Positions 11,899 to 24,220 of a stretch of 64,000 nucleotides of DNA are shown here, in pieces. The position numbers and the translations under genes were made by a program. The notes under the pieces were generated by a model that did not search any database, had not been told where the DNA came from, and worked only from the letters and a program-made list of their open reading frames with translations. This DNA comes from Pelodera strongyloides (lineage: Eukaryota > Nematoda > Chromadorea > Rhabditida > Rhabditidae): assembly GCA_036852015.1 (NCBI GenBank), contig JAANDG010000255.1, positions 62,001 through 126,000 on the forward strand, read 5' to 3'. The first letter of the stretch is position 1, and each line of letters opens with the position of its first letter.

Positions 11899-14800
11899 TG
11901 TCTCGGCCTTTTTTGCGGAGGCGGGGCAGGTTCCTGAGGCACGTGCCACTTCACGGCATTCTTCATCACAAAAGAGCACAGGCCTTCCTGAAACAGGGAG
12001 AAAATCAATATTCTGAAGCGAAAGAAACCAAGCACTGTACACCGTGTTGGGAAAAATCAAAGACTTACAAACGACATTCTATAAGGAACGTGCCGAGGTA
12101 AATATTAGCTGTACCCGGCGCAATAAGCCTAATCATATCGCATTAGCTTGCACTGATAAACAAAGATCATAATCAATTAACAAGCAACCAATAATCATTC
12201 GATAATCAATCAATAAACAAACCAATCAATCAATACCTGTGTGATTGGGTGTTGCATCGAGTTCCACACCGACATCGCCGTACGGAAAGCATTTGCGTGT
12301 GATTTGTCAGTTCGTTCGCGCATGAACACCCATTGACCATTCTAAACACGCAAAAAGGAGTGAACTAGTCTGAAACTGCACAGATTTCGCGCACGCTTCA
12401 ATCTTCAATCATCCTAGAGGGAGGCGCAGCCCCGCTGCGGCGTGCCTTTTTTGCGCGAAGTTTGGTGCTGTTGGGAAGAAATTATCAATTCATTTATGCA
12501 TCACGCATCATGTTTTATAGTTTCTGTAGTTTCAGACAAGGGAGTCCACAGCCCCGCTGCGGCGGACTTTTTTTTTTGCGCGAAGTTCGCTTTGTTGGGA
12601 AGAAATGAGCAAATCATATATGCGTCAAAAAGGGAAATTTTCGCAGGCGATATAAATTGTGATCGTTTAATGACCTTTTTCAGCAAAGCAAGGAACAAAA
12701 GCAGGGAGCGAGGGTGGAAACGGAAAAGGTGGGATTTGGTCGCGTTATTGACCGAGTTAGCGCTACCGCTACCGCGCAACAAAGGATGAGTAAAGAATTT
12801 GAAGACCTGTCCCGCCTGGCCGACGACCCATTCTTATGAATACTGAACCCACCTGATAAGTGCATTCGATAATCTTTCCATCGTATTTCTGCAACGTTTT
12901 GGTCGCCTTCATCTCGCACATCGGCTCGTTATGATTAACCACGTAGAGGAAACCAGTCCATTTGGGCAACTCGCCATCGCGGCAAATTCTGAAGTCAAGG
13001 GAAATTGCCTATTAATCATCTCATTTATTTGTTATTAAAAAGTGTAGCACTGAACATGTGTAAATGCATGTTCAACAAACTATACAAATAATATCATAAG
13101 ATGTACATATCAACAATGGATTACATACGGACGCATACGTATACATTTGCTAGCACCAAGCTCTCGTTGTCAGATCAAATACGCCAACTCACTTCCTAAT
13201 TTCCAGCTTAAAATCAATAGAGTTGTGTGATGGTGGTTTCCACTTCAATACAGTATCTTGTGTGCCCGGACGATAGGGCTGAAAAGTAAAAAACGTTAAT
13301 CATTAAACACCATGTTGCATATCAGGTATAACTTCTTTGTACATAACAGAGCTGACAATGAGCTTGATCGGGTGCATTCAAACAGCCATAAACGTCAAAA
13401 TATTCTGCTTTTGTAGATTTAGAGGTGGGGTCTTCTTTACACTCAGCATCTTTCGTACATTACAAGTGATCTGTGAAGCGTATTACCGTATACCTTACAA
13501 ACTACATGTTCACGTATTGCTAGTCAGGTGCCGTTCTATACATATTCTATGACTTTTCGACACAGAATGGAACACACACACACATACAATTTGCATGATA
13601 CATTGTAAGCATTTCACAAAACAAGTAATACGCCGCTTTAACGGTCCACTTAACATTTTTTAAACAACTCTACCTCATAAACCGGCTGAAAGATGAGCCC
13701 GTCAATCTCGTGGCCCACAGTTTGCGTGAATTTCTTCTCGAAAAACTTTGGAACTGCCGTGATCTCCCAGAATTCTTTGATTCTCACGGACATCGGCTCC
13801 AGCTCCTTGTTGATCTCGCCTTTCTAGAAGGATACACATTAGGAAGGCTTGATGGCACCTCCTTGCTTTATGACGAGAGTCGAGACTGTCACCCACGCTA
13901 TTCTTGTCTGTATGCGTAGATTGGTGATCTTATCTTTCATTGTTCTATCTACTCAGGGGTTGAAACGGGTTACCTTGATTAATATTCAAGGTTATTCCTT
14001 TCTCTATCATTTTCGTACTAGTGTATGTCTATTTTTACATTCTACATTTAAAATTTCATACACTATTTCTTATACATTTCCATATATGCCTTGTTTTGAC
14101 ACTTTCCTTTTTACATTTTATTAGACTTATTTTTTTTGCCATCATGATCTCTGTGAAGGGATGAGCACTGTTCTTCGACTCAATAATCGTTATTATATTA
14201 TAATCATTTTAAGTACAATATAGGACACCATGTATCTTGCATTTCAGAATTATCGATAAAAAAATAGTTACCATAATAGCCCGATTCCTTGGCTCAATCA
14301 GCTCCTTTTTAATACAAGCTCGCCGTGTGACAAAGTCTTGCTTTGCTAAGGGAAAGGCCTAAATGCATCCACATAAACAAAGGATTCACAAATTCACAAC
14401 CACAAAATATTACTACAACTGCTAAAACACGTCAATGGGTTGTCATTTTAATGTGTTTTAAAAGCAAACTAAGAAAAAGCAGAATCGTTCAAATCGCTAA
14501 TACGCAACGGCTACAAGACTAAAGTAGTAAGACAAGTGTTAAAAATGCGCACCTCAAAATGAATGATATCATAAATGAGTAACCGAGGCACATCTCTCTC
14601 GCCAGACTGGTCGACTACCTGAAAGCAACAAAGAAATAAGTTAATAATGCTGGAAAGCGCCAAAGTTCCCGTTCCCCTGTTCCACATGTAGGCGACAAGC
14701 CTATGGTGTCAGAACCATACCGAGAAGCGAGAACCATGGATCGCCTATCATTGCGCAAATTTCTCTCGCTATCGAAAGACGAACCACTGATTTCATGTCC

Positions 14801-17800
14801 CACGTCAGATGTAGGAAAAACATAGAAATATCAACACTGTATTATTATTATTCCGTATTCACTTAGCGATACTATAGTTAAACATCTAAAACAAATTCCT
14901 GTGCTCAGTAAACATGTCCAATCTTATCAAAATGCTTGTACAATGATTCCGCAAGAAGGAAGAAAACTAGGGTTGGGGTAAACTAAACAAAACTAGCGAT
15001 TGTGAGTAAGAAAAAAAAGGAATAATAAGAAAAACCAACATGGTCAATGATCATTTCGGCATCCACAAGCGTATTCCTAACATGTCTGGGCTCCTTGCGA
15101 GAAGGAAATCTGGAATGTAAATTTACAAATAACCTTGTATAAGTTAATCACTTGTATGTTAATATAAGTTATTTGTATGTTTCCAATTTATTTGTAACGT
15201 AGACGGAAACAAAAATTGCAAAAGTACTGAACAAGTCGTGACAAAATCAACAGATGCACACTAATTACTGAGTTATAGAGTAATCGAAACATTGGGTGTT
15301 TCCAAAAAGAATCGAACACCGCGTTGCTCCCATTTTACACTCTACGCTACCGCTAAACACAACACAACATGTTTGTGAAGCATATACTGCAAATCCATGT
15401 ACTATATACGGAGGCACAAGGTCACATAATGGAAGACAATTTGCACATAATATAGGAATATATTTCTCCAGTTCTCCAGTAGTTGCAAAACTTGAAATGC
15501 CTGACACCATTACCTATACATTACGCTTGATTTCCATTGTTTTTTATTATCAAATCACCTGTTTGCTAATCAACGACAACACGACGAGTTATATACTACT
15601 TTCTTTTCATCATTTCATTGTGATGCACACCCTGTGGTGTTATTTAATAAATAAAAAGTATACACTTCACAAGCAACGTGCCTCATCAGGGCATTAATTC
15701 AATTTCACATTTGAAACAGAATTAGTAAGAAAAAATGCATGAACAGGAACATAACTTACCGTAACCCACTGATAACAAACACTTCATTGTCACGGTCAAA
15801 TGCAAAAACCTCGTCCTCATCGCAAATATAGACCATGTAACTGAAATGTGGTCATTATCTCGCGCCTGGCGACTGGTCAAATATAATGAAGCAGCATCGA
15901 GAAAATAACTGCACACTAAATATGACTCTTCGATCCAAAATTATATTGAGACTCCTACGGCGCGCGCCAATGGGCAAGATAAGAAACTGCGGCAATTGTC
16001 ATACGGTAACTAATTCAAAACTCCAATACATGAGATACCGCATCAACCACACTGAAAAAACACTCATAACAGCGGTGTCACTGTCACTGTCTTTCCGATT
16101 GTTGTTTAGCTTTAGTGCGCAGCAAATGCTTAAGCCTTGCGTGGCGTAGATGACCTAGTTTAACCAAGCAATTATTAACTATTAAATACCTACCGCATGC
16201 CATCCGCCTTCCAGGATACCATATACGGCTTTTGTGCGAGAAATTGTAGATTGTTCTTACTGGGACTGCACTCCATGGACACGGGCTGTGATCCAGGGAA
16301 ACCCGCTTTATTTGCACCACACAATTCTTTGATCTGAAATGTTTTGTAATAATAAATAAATAAATAAATAACTAAATTTCCACTAAATATCACTGACTCA
16401 CATCGTCCCGACGCCCTATATATGTAATCACTATATATGGTGGTAGTACATTATGTACGAGAGGAATTAGAATAACTACCGGGGGGTGGTTCGGTGGTTA
16501 GCTACACTGGTAACGGCTTATACTACACTGGTAACGGCTTACGCTACACTGGTAACGGCTTATGCCACACTGATAACCTGCTCACCTTTCCCTGTAACAT
16601 CTTTTTCTTCGTCTGATCGCCGAGTAATTCCACTCCACGAACTTTTCCATCCATAAACAATTTAACGCCTTTACCACCTTCAGGATTTCCATTTTGTGCA
16701 CTGCTGCCATTAGCTAAAATGAATACAATGATTAGTGGATGAAACTGGTACTCGCACGCGCAGTGGACAAATCTGGAACATGCCACATACGATCCATTAT
16801 GGGAGAAGATATAGATTCCTTTTATTGCGTGTTCAGTAGTTAGTTCGTACAGTACGCACGCACTCAAGAGAGAATGGAATTTTTGTTACATTTCCACGCA
16901 AGGAAGTATCCACTACTATATAAAGGAGAAGAGTTTATCTACGTTTCAGGCGTTTCGTATAAATAGGCCAACTTTTTAAAGCTCTCCAAATTTCGGGCCC
17001 TTTTCGTGAGTACTTCGGAGAATCGCCTACATTGAATTGGAAAGCGGCCACGGGCGGCGATAGCCGTCTGGTACATACATATAACGAACGCAAATGTATT
17101 CATATTCATAATAGGTGGCATTTAGACAAATTTCGTGTTGCGGTTCGTTTACAAGTGGGCACTTCTTTAAAGGGAACATAATCAAATTCAAGTAAAATGA
17201 GTTGCTACCTCCATTCCCATTGCTAGGTCCCGCTCCCGAGTCGTCGACATTTGTGTCATCTATTAAACCGCGTTCTTCACCATATTCCCAAGTGGGTCGG
17301 TCCGGAGCCTGATAATTAGGGTATACATCAGAGGCCGTATTCACCAACACGCAGCGAGCCCTCCCTGGCCTCCCCAGGGAACCAAAGAGTGTGAGCGCAG
17401 AAGAGATCAGAGTGCTCGTGAGCCTAGGGAGGGCTCCCTGTATGTTGGTGAATACGGCCTCAGGGTAAGCTGCATAATGAGCAGGGAACTTTGCTAGAGC
17501 TATTATACAGAGAGTAAAACTTGTTTACGGTATAAAGTTGTACATATTAAAAACTATCAGACACAAAAATATATACCTCAAACGCATCGTCTGCACCGCC
17601 TTCAAAACGCTCGAACAACTCGTTGATGTAATCTTGCTTGTAGATTCCTAAGAGAATAAAAGCTTCACTTTATTCCATTTTATCGTCAGTGCATCTATAA
17701 CGAAGTAGAGCGACTGCGCATTATCGGAATATCGCTAATCAAACAACAAACTATATAAAGGTTCACTAACCGTGGGAATCATTGCTTTACCTTGGGCTCA

Positions 17801-19674
17801 AAATAATAAGCAAAACACAAAAGCAAACGTACAGAACTGCAGGACATTTCACTAGGAACTTGGTTTTAAAGGAAGTTAAGGAAGACTACATTATGAGACA
17901 ATACTTATAAATATCCCTTTGAAACAATAGAACATTACTTTTACTTTTTACGTATACAAATTTACTTACCACACGGTCGTTTGGACGCAAACTCCCTAAT
18001 CGCTGCATCGATTGCCCAATCTTTTTGAAGAACCAAATATGCACAGATCAGAAAACCTACAAGTTCAATTAAAAATGATTTGGATAGTTTGAAAACACAA
18101 TAACAATTTAGCACAGGTGAGCTACACCAGCGAAACAATACAAAGAACTAGGGACTGCAACACAATTATAGAAGTTCGCATTTAAAGCGGTATGGCACGT
18201 AGTTTGTGAAGCACATGCTGGATATGTGCACTCCCATTAATACAAACTGTGTCTTCTTTTCAGACCTTTCATGGCAGAAGCAGAAGGACATATACCGTCC
18301 ACGTCCAGTATATACGTAACGCCATGTACACTACTGCATTCACAATACACACCATGTACCTTACCGCTTTAAACTCGACACACGGAATCTACAACACATA
18401 AAGTCACCACTCACCTGTTCTGTTAAAACCGTGTGTACAATGAACTCCAACGATTCCATTCGGGTTATCCTACAAAAATACATATACTGCAATGAATAAA
18501 CACGAGTTTAAACGTATTTAAGAACAAAGAGTATTCAAATCAAATCAATATAACAACTATCAAGCACAGTTATTCCGACGCACATCTTAGCGACCTACCG
18601 CAAGAAATCCATGTACATAACGTATAAACTGGTCGGTCTCTTCCCTAGTGGGCGTCGCCTTATGTCCGGCTAATTTCATCTTACGGTACTTGCAGCCAGC
18701 ATTTTCAACCTGAAATTCAGGAGGGTAACTATTTGGATAATAACTAAACATATGTCATTCAATATTGAAAATACTCTATCATTATGTGAAAAAAAACTAC
18801 AAACTACAAAGTATGCGATCCAGGCCAGCTATTTGTGTAAACTTAACTTACAACTAAAACATCATCAATTTATAGAGACACAAACGACTCCATCAGTTAC
18901 TGTACCTCATCCTTACTGTAGTATCGATCAGTCTTTGTTAAATCGATCCATAGTCCAATTTTGCGACCTTTTAATTGCGGATGTTTTTGTGCATCGGACG
19001 GGTGGAATTGGAGACGTTTCTCTATCTAAATGGGAACTTTAATAATTTTCAGTCATGTATTAGGCTATATGCGGCAAAATCCGGCACTCGGCACTCGTAA
19101 TCGTCCAGCTTAAAGCCAAGTATCCCAAAAATTCGGTGTGATTCTATCAATACTACCGTATTTCTGCACGAAACTTGCATATATAAAATGACCAAATTAA
19201 AAAATTATTCTCGTGTAGTTCCAATACTGTAAATTTTAACCATACTTGTAAATTCCATAATCAAGCACAATGGCACACCTACCTGATTGTCATAAAGCGA
19301 GCACAACGGAGTTTTGAACGGAAAGAACAGGTCTGCGACCATCTAAAGGAATAAATATAAAATATTACAGTATATTCTCAGCATGCCCATAACGAGCCTT
19401 TCCACCCATTTTCTTGAAGCACCATTCAAAGAGCAAGAACATATGGAATTCATTATTAGTGCAACGTCAATTGTCGCTTAAAACGAATTCAAAGCAGTTT
19501 GGTGGACGTGTCACACTAAAATATAGCTTCTTTTATAATCGCTACTAGTAGCAAAATGCCTGATAATAAATAATTTTTCCAAACGTATAAAGATTCAACC
19601 TTTCCAGTCTTCGGACAGTACATCCATCGATCAGGAATACCCAACATAGCCTTCTCAGGCGTTGGACCCGACAT
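11895..19674 (-). CDS. RNGTT: mRNA capping enzyme (RNA triphosphatase-guanylyltransferase)
   Basis: Nineteen exons join in perfect phase into 606 residues: 19674-19600, 19342-19283, 19025-18906, 18709-18599, 18469-18415, 18056-17970, 17647-17577, 17308-17209, 16713-16586, 16333-16194, 15840-15760, 15109-15040, 14618-14553, 14358-14272, 13823-13674, 13278-13193, 12988-12853, 12341-12237 and 11987-11895. The protein makes the 5' cap on nascent Pol II transcripts in the nucleus. The N-terminal half is a cysteine-phosphatase-type RNA 5'-triphosphatase with [10 protein letters not shown] (Cys133, Arg139). A Gly/Ser/Asn linker near residue 220 leads to the guanylyltransferase with WKADG (Lys311 takes the GMP), [25 protein letters not shown] and DGKIIECTY. 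The C-terminus [11 protein letters not shown] matches the proline-basic tail of animal enzymes. Length is close to the human 597. The gene sits between PRP38 (804 bp upstream) and the RSD-tail gene (197 bp downstream). Confidence 0.97.
12426..12607. repeat. Two copies of a ~58-bp GC-rich sequence
   Basis: Positions 12426-12482 and 12549-12607 share CAGCCCCGCTGCGGCG, a T-run, GCGCGAAGTT and TGTTGGGAAGAAAT. The palindromic core reappears inverted near 2612. Both lie in a capping-enzyme intron. Possibly fragments of one mobile element. Confidence 0.7.
16495..16575. repeat. ~22-bp tandem repeat after a tRNA-like A box
   Basis: Four units of (G/A)CTACACTGGTAACGGCTTA follow GTGGTTCGGTGGTTAGCTAC, which resembles a Pol III A box. 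No B box follows. It is intronic in the capping-enzyme gene and may be a SINE head with an expanded satellite. Confidence 0.65.
17331..17462. mobile_element. MITE, GAGGCCGTATTCACC family, copy 1
   Basis: Perfect inverted ends GAGGCCGTATTCACCAACA, with a second inverted pair (GAGCCCTCCCTGG / CCTAGGGAGGGCTC) just inside. A related copy lies at 33874. It sits in a capping-enzyme intron, directly beside the exon encoding the interdomain linker. Confidence 0.85.
18181..18373. mobile_element. TTAA-flanked MITE, AGCGGTA family, complete copy
   Basis: TTTAAAGCGGTATGGCACG at the left and TACCTTACCGCTTTAAA at the right, with GTTTGTGAAGCA just inside. This is the clearest copy and serves as the family reference. 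Intronic in the capping-enzyme gene. Confidence 0.85.
19116..19250. mobile_element. MITE-like element, CCAAGTAT family, copy 3
   Basis: Same start (CCAAGTATCCCAAAAATTCG) and end (AACCATACTTG) as the copies at 1513 and 1980. It lies between capping-enzyme exons 2 and 3. Confidence 0.75.
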
Positions 19675-20323
19675 TTTTGAACAACAGAAAAGACAAAGTC
19701 TTAATATAGATTCCTGGAAATTGGAATTCATAATTGCGCTTCAAATCCAAACCAACTACAGTAAGATAAATCCATCAGGTTCATGAGAAAATCCCGTGCG
19801 CGCAATTTTTTTATGCCGTTGCAAAAACTCATACATAACGATTTTCTCGTGAAGATCTAATAGAAAAGCCGCAGATGCCTAATGGAAACCCGGAGTAGAA
19901 CACTTATTGTAAGTACAGTATTCATAATTTCCGCGTAAATTCATATAAAAATACATCGTCCGCTTAAACGGATGATTTTGATATCACACAATCAAACACA
20001 AAGCATATTATACATAACAATTTACTTAACAAGACAAACAAAACAGAAATAAATAAATAAATACAAATAAATGATCCGAGATCAGAAACCAGTTAACAAG
20101 TTAAAACAGTTTCTAGAACGACACAACACTACATTATCGAGTTTCGGATTACGATGAATAACCTTATTTTCGCACGAGCTCAAGTCAAACAATTATCATA
20201 CAACTAAATACAACTACCAGTCGCTTATTACTTGCATACTGTGGAAACATGGAGAATCCATGATTAATTCTAATGTAAAATCGGTGCAGAATCTCTCAAA
20301 AAGAATGTCAGTACTGATCATAA

Positions 20324-20441
20324 TTAAAGTTGTACGGCACGTGGCTTTGCGGCGCACAATTAAAAATTTGTTATACAATACCCATACTTGACATGGGAAT
20401 ACAGTAGTTCCGGCTATGCATCAAAACCACGTGCCGTACAG
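20324..20441. mobile_element. AGCGGTA-family MITE, diverged
   Basis: AATTAAAGTTGTACGGCACG at the left and AAACCACGTGCCGTACAGCT at the right form the inverted ends. It fills part of the 804-bp gap between PRP38 and the capping enzyme; I saw no gene in that gap. Confidence 0.7.
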
Positions 20442-20478
20442 CTACAAACGTACAAACTGAGTCGTTATAAAGTCGCAT

Positions 20479-23400
20479 CTATCGTTCGAGTGGGGCAAGG
20501 CCAATCTTCGCCCGCATCGCATTCGCTTCCTCAATTTCGCGTTCTTCCGAGTTTTGTCGCTTCCGACTGCGTCCCTTGTCAGCCTTGTCACGATCACCGC
20601 GATCTACAACAACAACAACAACATCATTAATTAGTAATCAACAATTAGCTGTGGAGAACAAATTGTGAATTGTGGACAAAAAAATTGTGGAGAAGCAGCG
20701 AAGATCAAGCTCAACTAACAAACTACGAAATTTTAGGAGAAAATAGCAATTAAATCAAATGAAATGACTAAAGAGCATGACCAATCCAAAATCCTACAAC
20801 AATAAACTTCCAACAGCCGCCCTATAAGAAGCAGTCCACGTGTGCAATTAAAGCAGACATGCGAATCCGCGTCCGCGGGAAAGAGATGCCTTTTTGGCAT
20901 GGGAATTTTCAATGCAAATTTGCAAGCTTTTCCCGCGGACGCGGATTCGCATGTACGCGCTGCGCGCCTGAGGAACAGAGTACACCAATAAATCAGTAAA
21001 CTCACCCTTTCCACGATCCCTACGGTCATCCCGATCTCCCCGATCTCCTCTGTCTCGTCCTCTCCTGTCGTCTCTATCCCTATCGCGTCTGCCGTCACGT
21101 TCGCGGCTGGGGGAGCGACGACGACCATCTCTCTCGCGCGACCTAACGAAGAAAATCCGCAAATACAAATTCGGAAAATGAATACAGTACAGTTACTGTG
21201 GGTAGAGGCTCCGCCCACCGCTAGGTGATGTAAGTGTAAGAAGAAACACTAAGGACTCTAATACGGGTTCAAACACATGATATTTCCACGATTCAAATTT
21301 TGTGCGTTAACAATAAATGAGAATGCGAAAGAACTAGGAATCAAGTATATCCCACTGACCTGTCCCTCTCCTTCTCCTTCTCTTTATCTTTACGATGAGT
21401 GTCTCTATCGCGACGGTCTTCACGTTCTCTGTCACGGGACCTACACGATGTGAAGTGATAATTCGCCAATGACCTTACAAACAATAACCACGGAGAATAA
21501 TGTAGAAGTTTAATGATAAAAACAAAATTGGAAAGTATCAATCAAGTCCGAAACAGCACAACAGCAAACCCAACCTGCTTCGTCGTCTACTCGTCAGTCT
21601 CGGCTTCTCCCGCTTACGCTCTCTCTCATCGGGCTCAGATTCTGATTCGGAAATCTACAATGTCCACGATTTACACATATATTCCTTTGGTGGAAATTTA
21701 TCTTATAATAATTGCGCTATTTCACCGCGTTTCGACGATAAAAAAATTGCACCAAATTGTAAGAACTAAAAACAACCTGACTACATGTAAGGTGCTCACC
21801 AGTGAGTCCATGACCACTTGCAGCCAAGCACACAATAGCGACAAAGAATGGAAATTGCTTTCAAGGACTCAAAACAAAAATAACTACTTCGTACCTTATC
21901 CAGATCTTCATCAAGGGCCGACACGTATGGTTCCAATTGGCTCAGTTCTTCCAGCGCGAGACGATTCTGAATACATGGAATATAATATTCTGATCAAATC
22001 GCTGAAACTGAAACGTTAAACTGAACCCGTGCGAAAATCCAGATGGTCCGGTTATCACACTGTGTATCATATTTCACTTAGATGCTCTGGAGATTGAGCA
22101 ATCCGGAGAAGCGGAAAAGGTTTGCGGGTTTGCGCATGACTTACACTCCAAATATAAGCCCCGTAAACCAACCTGTAAACGCGGTAGTTGAATATCACAG
22201 TATCGTTCCTCTCGTAACAAATTATCAATGAATTCGTCCATGTGTATCAATTCGAACCCTGAAAGATACAGTATTAGCAGTCAAATTATGGTACATGTAT
22301 TGTTATTGGTTTCATACTTCAAGGAGCCGGTCCCCTATACTGATCCATAAAATGAACTACTACTACTACAGCAACGGTAAACAAAATACTCACGACCCAT
22401 CGTATTCATGTATCGCAGTTTCCTATAGTCGTTGAAAAGGGGTTCCAAATATTTATAGATTTCCAGGGAGTTGAATGTGAGACGGAGGTACATTGCACCC
22501 AAGGCTCGAATGTACCTGGAACGACATATCCGGTAAACCAGGGAAAATAATTATTGAAAAGAAGTTCAGTGTCTCGGTGAGAAGATATCTCGCTACATAC
22601 AATCCATCAGCCCTCGCATACATGCGATGTGATTGCGGGCCGAAAACTACACACATACAGTAGTCAATCTATCAGTCAAGTTGAGATCCCATACTCGATA
22701 CCTTTAAAAGATATTAACCATGTAGGTCCAATACGTACTATAACGACCAAGCTTAGTAACTTTGAGTCAGAATCAGAATCCTAGCTAGCTATGACTAGCT
22801 AGGTAGGGGTGAACTCAAAGTTACTAAACTTAGTCGGTTGATCACTATACTACACTAAAAACAAAAACCGAACACCCCCAATAATTTTGGTACCACGTAC
22901 CATCCTTGTTACAAGATGAACAATATAAATTTGACCGTCCCGATTGAGAAAGTAACACACTAACAAACTGCTCACTTGCTCTCCTCTTGTCTGATAAATT
23001 CGATGATAATCTCCTTGTCCGGTTGGATCTGTAGCAGTTTGAGTGAAAGGCACAAGAATGGTGTCGCCTTGATATTTCCTCCGAACACCCCACCAATGTA
23101 CCGTAGATCCATACCTTTGTCGACGATGAGCTCGGCTGTAACATACATAAATAGTATAAAAAGGAGGGCACTTGAATCAAAACACCCGGAAACATAATAT
23201 CATGAATAAGTCTCAGATACCCATTCAATGATGTCAATTACACACTGTGTTCTTTCTTTCAGACAAAGCAATAAGAAACTTTCAGGTTCATACTTAGTCG
23301 AGCCCGAAGTTTCTCGAGCATTTCTACGCATGTTGCGTGATTAAGAGTAACATATGTATCTGGCGATTGAAAACAGGGAACAAATGCTACCCCTACAGTA

Positions 23401-23564
23401 ATGCCCTCTACAAATTCCCAAAAAGCCCACATACCTGTCAATCCAAAGCATTCTTCCTTCCAGTACTTGCAATCATAAATACGATGTCGAATGATCTTCT
23501 CCACTAGAAACTGTGGATTCGTACCCTTGACGGTATGTGCCTCCTTCACAGTCCGGTTGGCCAT
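20479..23564 (-). CDS. PRPF38A: Pre-mRNA-splicing factor PRP38
   Basis: Nine exons join in phase into 330 residues: 23564-23435, 23135-22976, 22515-22394, 22258-22173, 21966-21895, 21654-21575, 21440-21360, 21142-21006 and 20603-20479. PRP38 joins the spliceosome at the B-complex stage and is needed for its activation. The N-terminal fold is strongly conserved: MANRTVKEAHTVKGTNPQFL, KYWKEECFGLT, IGGVFGGNIKATPFLCLSLK, LGAMYLRLT and IYKYLEPLFNDYRK. After an acidic stretch (SALDEDLDKISESESEPDE) comes a long Arg-Asp/Arg-Ser region, as in animal PRP38. The extreme C-terminus EIEEANAMRAKIGLAPLER resembles the Hub1-binding HIND helix. An acceptor-like CTATTAG lies two bases before the ATG, so the start may be a trans-splice or intron junction. 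It lies 656 bp after PLRG1. Confidence 0.96.
20857..20954. repeat. Long hairpin with GC-rich arms
   Basis: Arms of about 27 bases (ACATGCGAATCCGCGTCCGC and its complement) around a loop of about 45 bases. It lies in the last intron of PRP38. Probably a single MITE copy; no second copy seen in the window. Confidence 0.8.
22745..22836. repeat. Imperfect hairpin
   Basis: ACCAAGCTTAGTAACTTTGAG pairs with CTCAAAGTTACTAAACTTAG around a loop containing CTAGCTAGCTATGACTAGCTAG. It lies in PRP38 intron 2. Confidence 0.75.
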
Positions 23565-23566
23565 AC

Positions 23567-23573
23567 CTAATAG
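23567..23573 (-). promoter_or_regulatory. Candidate trans-splice acceptor of PRP38
   Basis: The minus strand reads TCTATTAG then GT and the ATG, so a spliced leader or an upstream exon could join two bases before the start codon. Only position supports this. Confidence 0.4.
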
Positions 23574-24220
23574 AACCACAATCAGACAAGAATGTATCTG
23601 CATAAAAAAGTGCCATAAGAGAATCCTAATACAGTACCATTAAATACAACTATTCCGATATCGTATACCGTAAATACAACTTGACCTTAATACTGTACCA
23701 CATACCGTATAATTTCACACGCTCATTTTGTGTTCATAAATATAAAAACAAATTAAAACCAGATACCACCACGGAATATACCGTAATGTAATCGAATCGA
23801 GCAGGCATTTCAAAAAAATATTTACAACTGTTTATTGTCAAAACGAATTGCGCAACATAAATACACCAGGGATGAGAGTTTACAATTAGGAGCGCACAGT
23901 GCACATAGCACAGACTCAACAAAACAACAACAAAATAACGAACCTTCTTATAAAACAATAACAAATTCCAATTCCATATGCTGCTCATTGAAAACGAATC
24001 ATCAAATATACTAATAAAAGTCGTTTCTCTAATGCAGCTGAGCATCCAGTCTCAATATATAGTGCACTAGTGATTTAACCCACATTCGAGATAAACGTCC
24101 AAAAGTGACTTTAGAAGACAGTTAGGCTCGCCTTATAAGCACACACACACTACAAATACAAACAAATATATAAATATAAATAAAATTCACATATTACACT
24201 TTTACGGTTAAAAAAAATAT

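Noticed and set aside
21513..22019. 168-codon plus-strand frame.
   Set aside because: It is antisense to PRP38 exons 5 and 6 and to their introns, with no conserved features.
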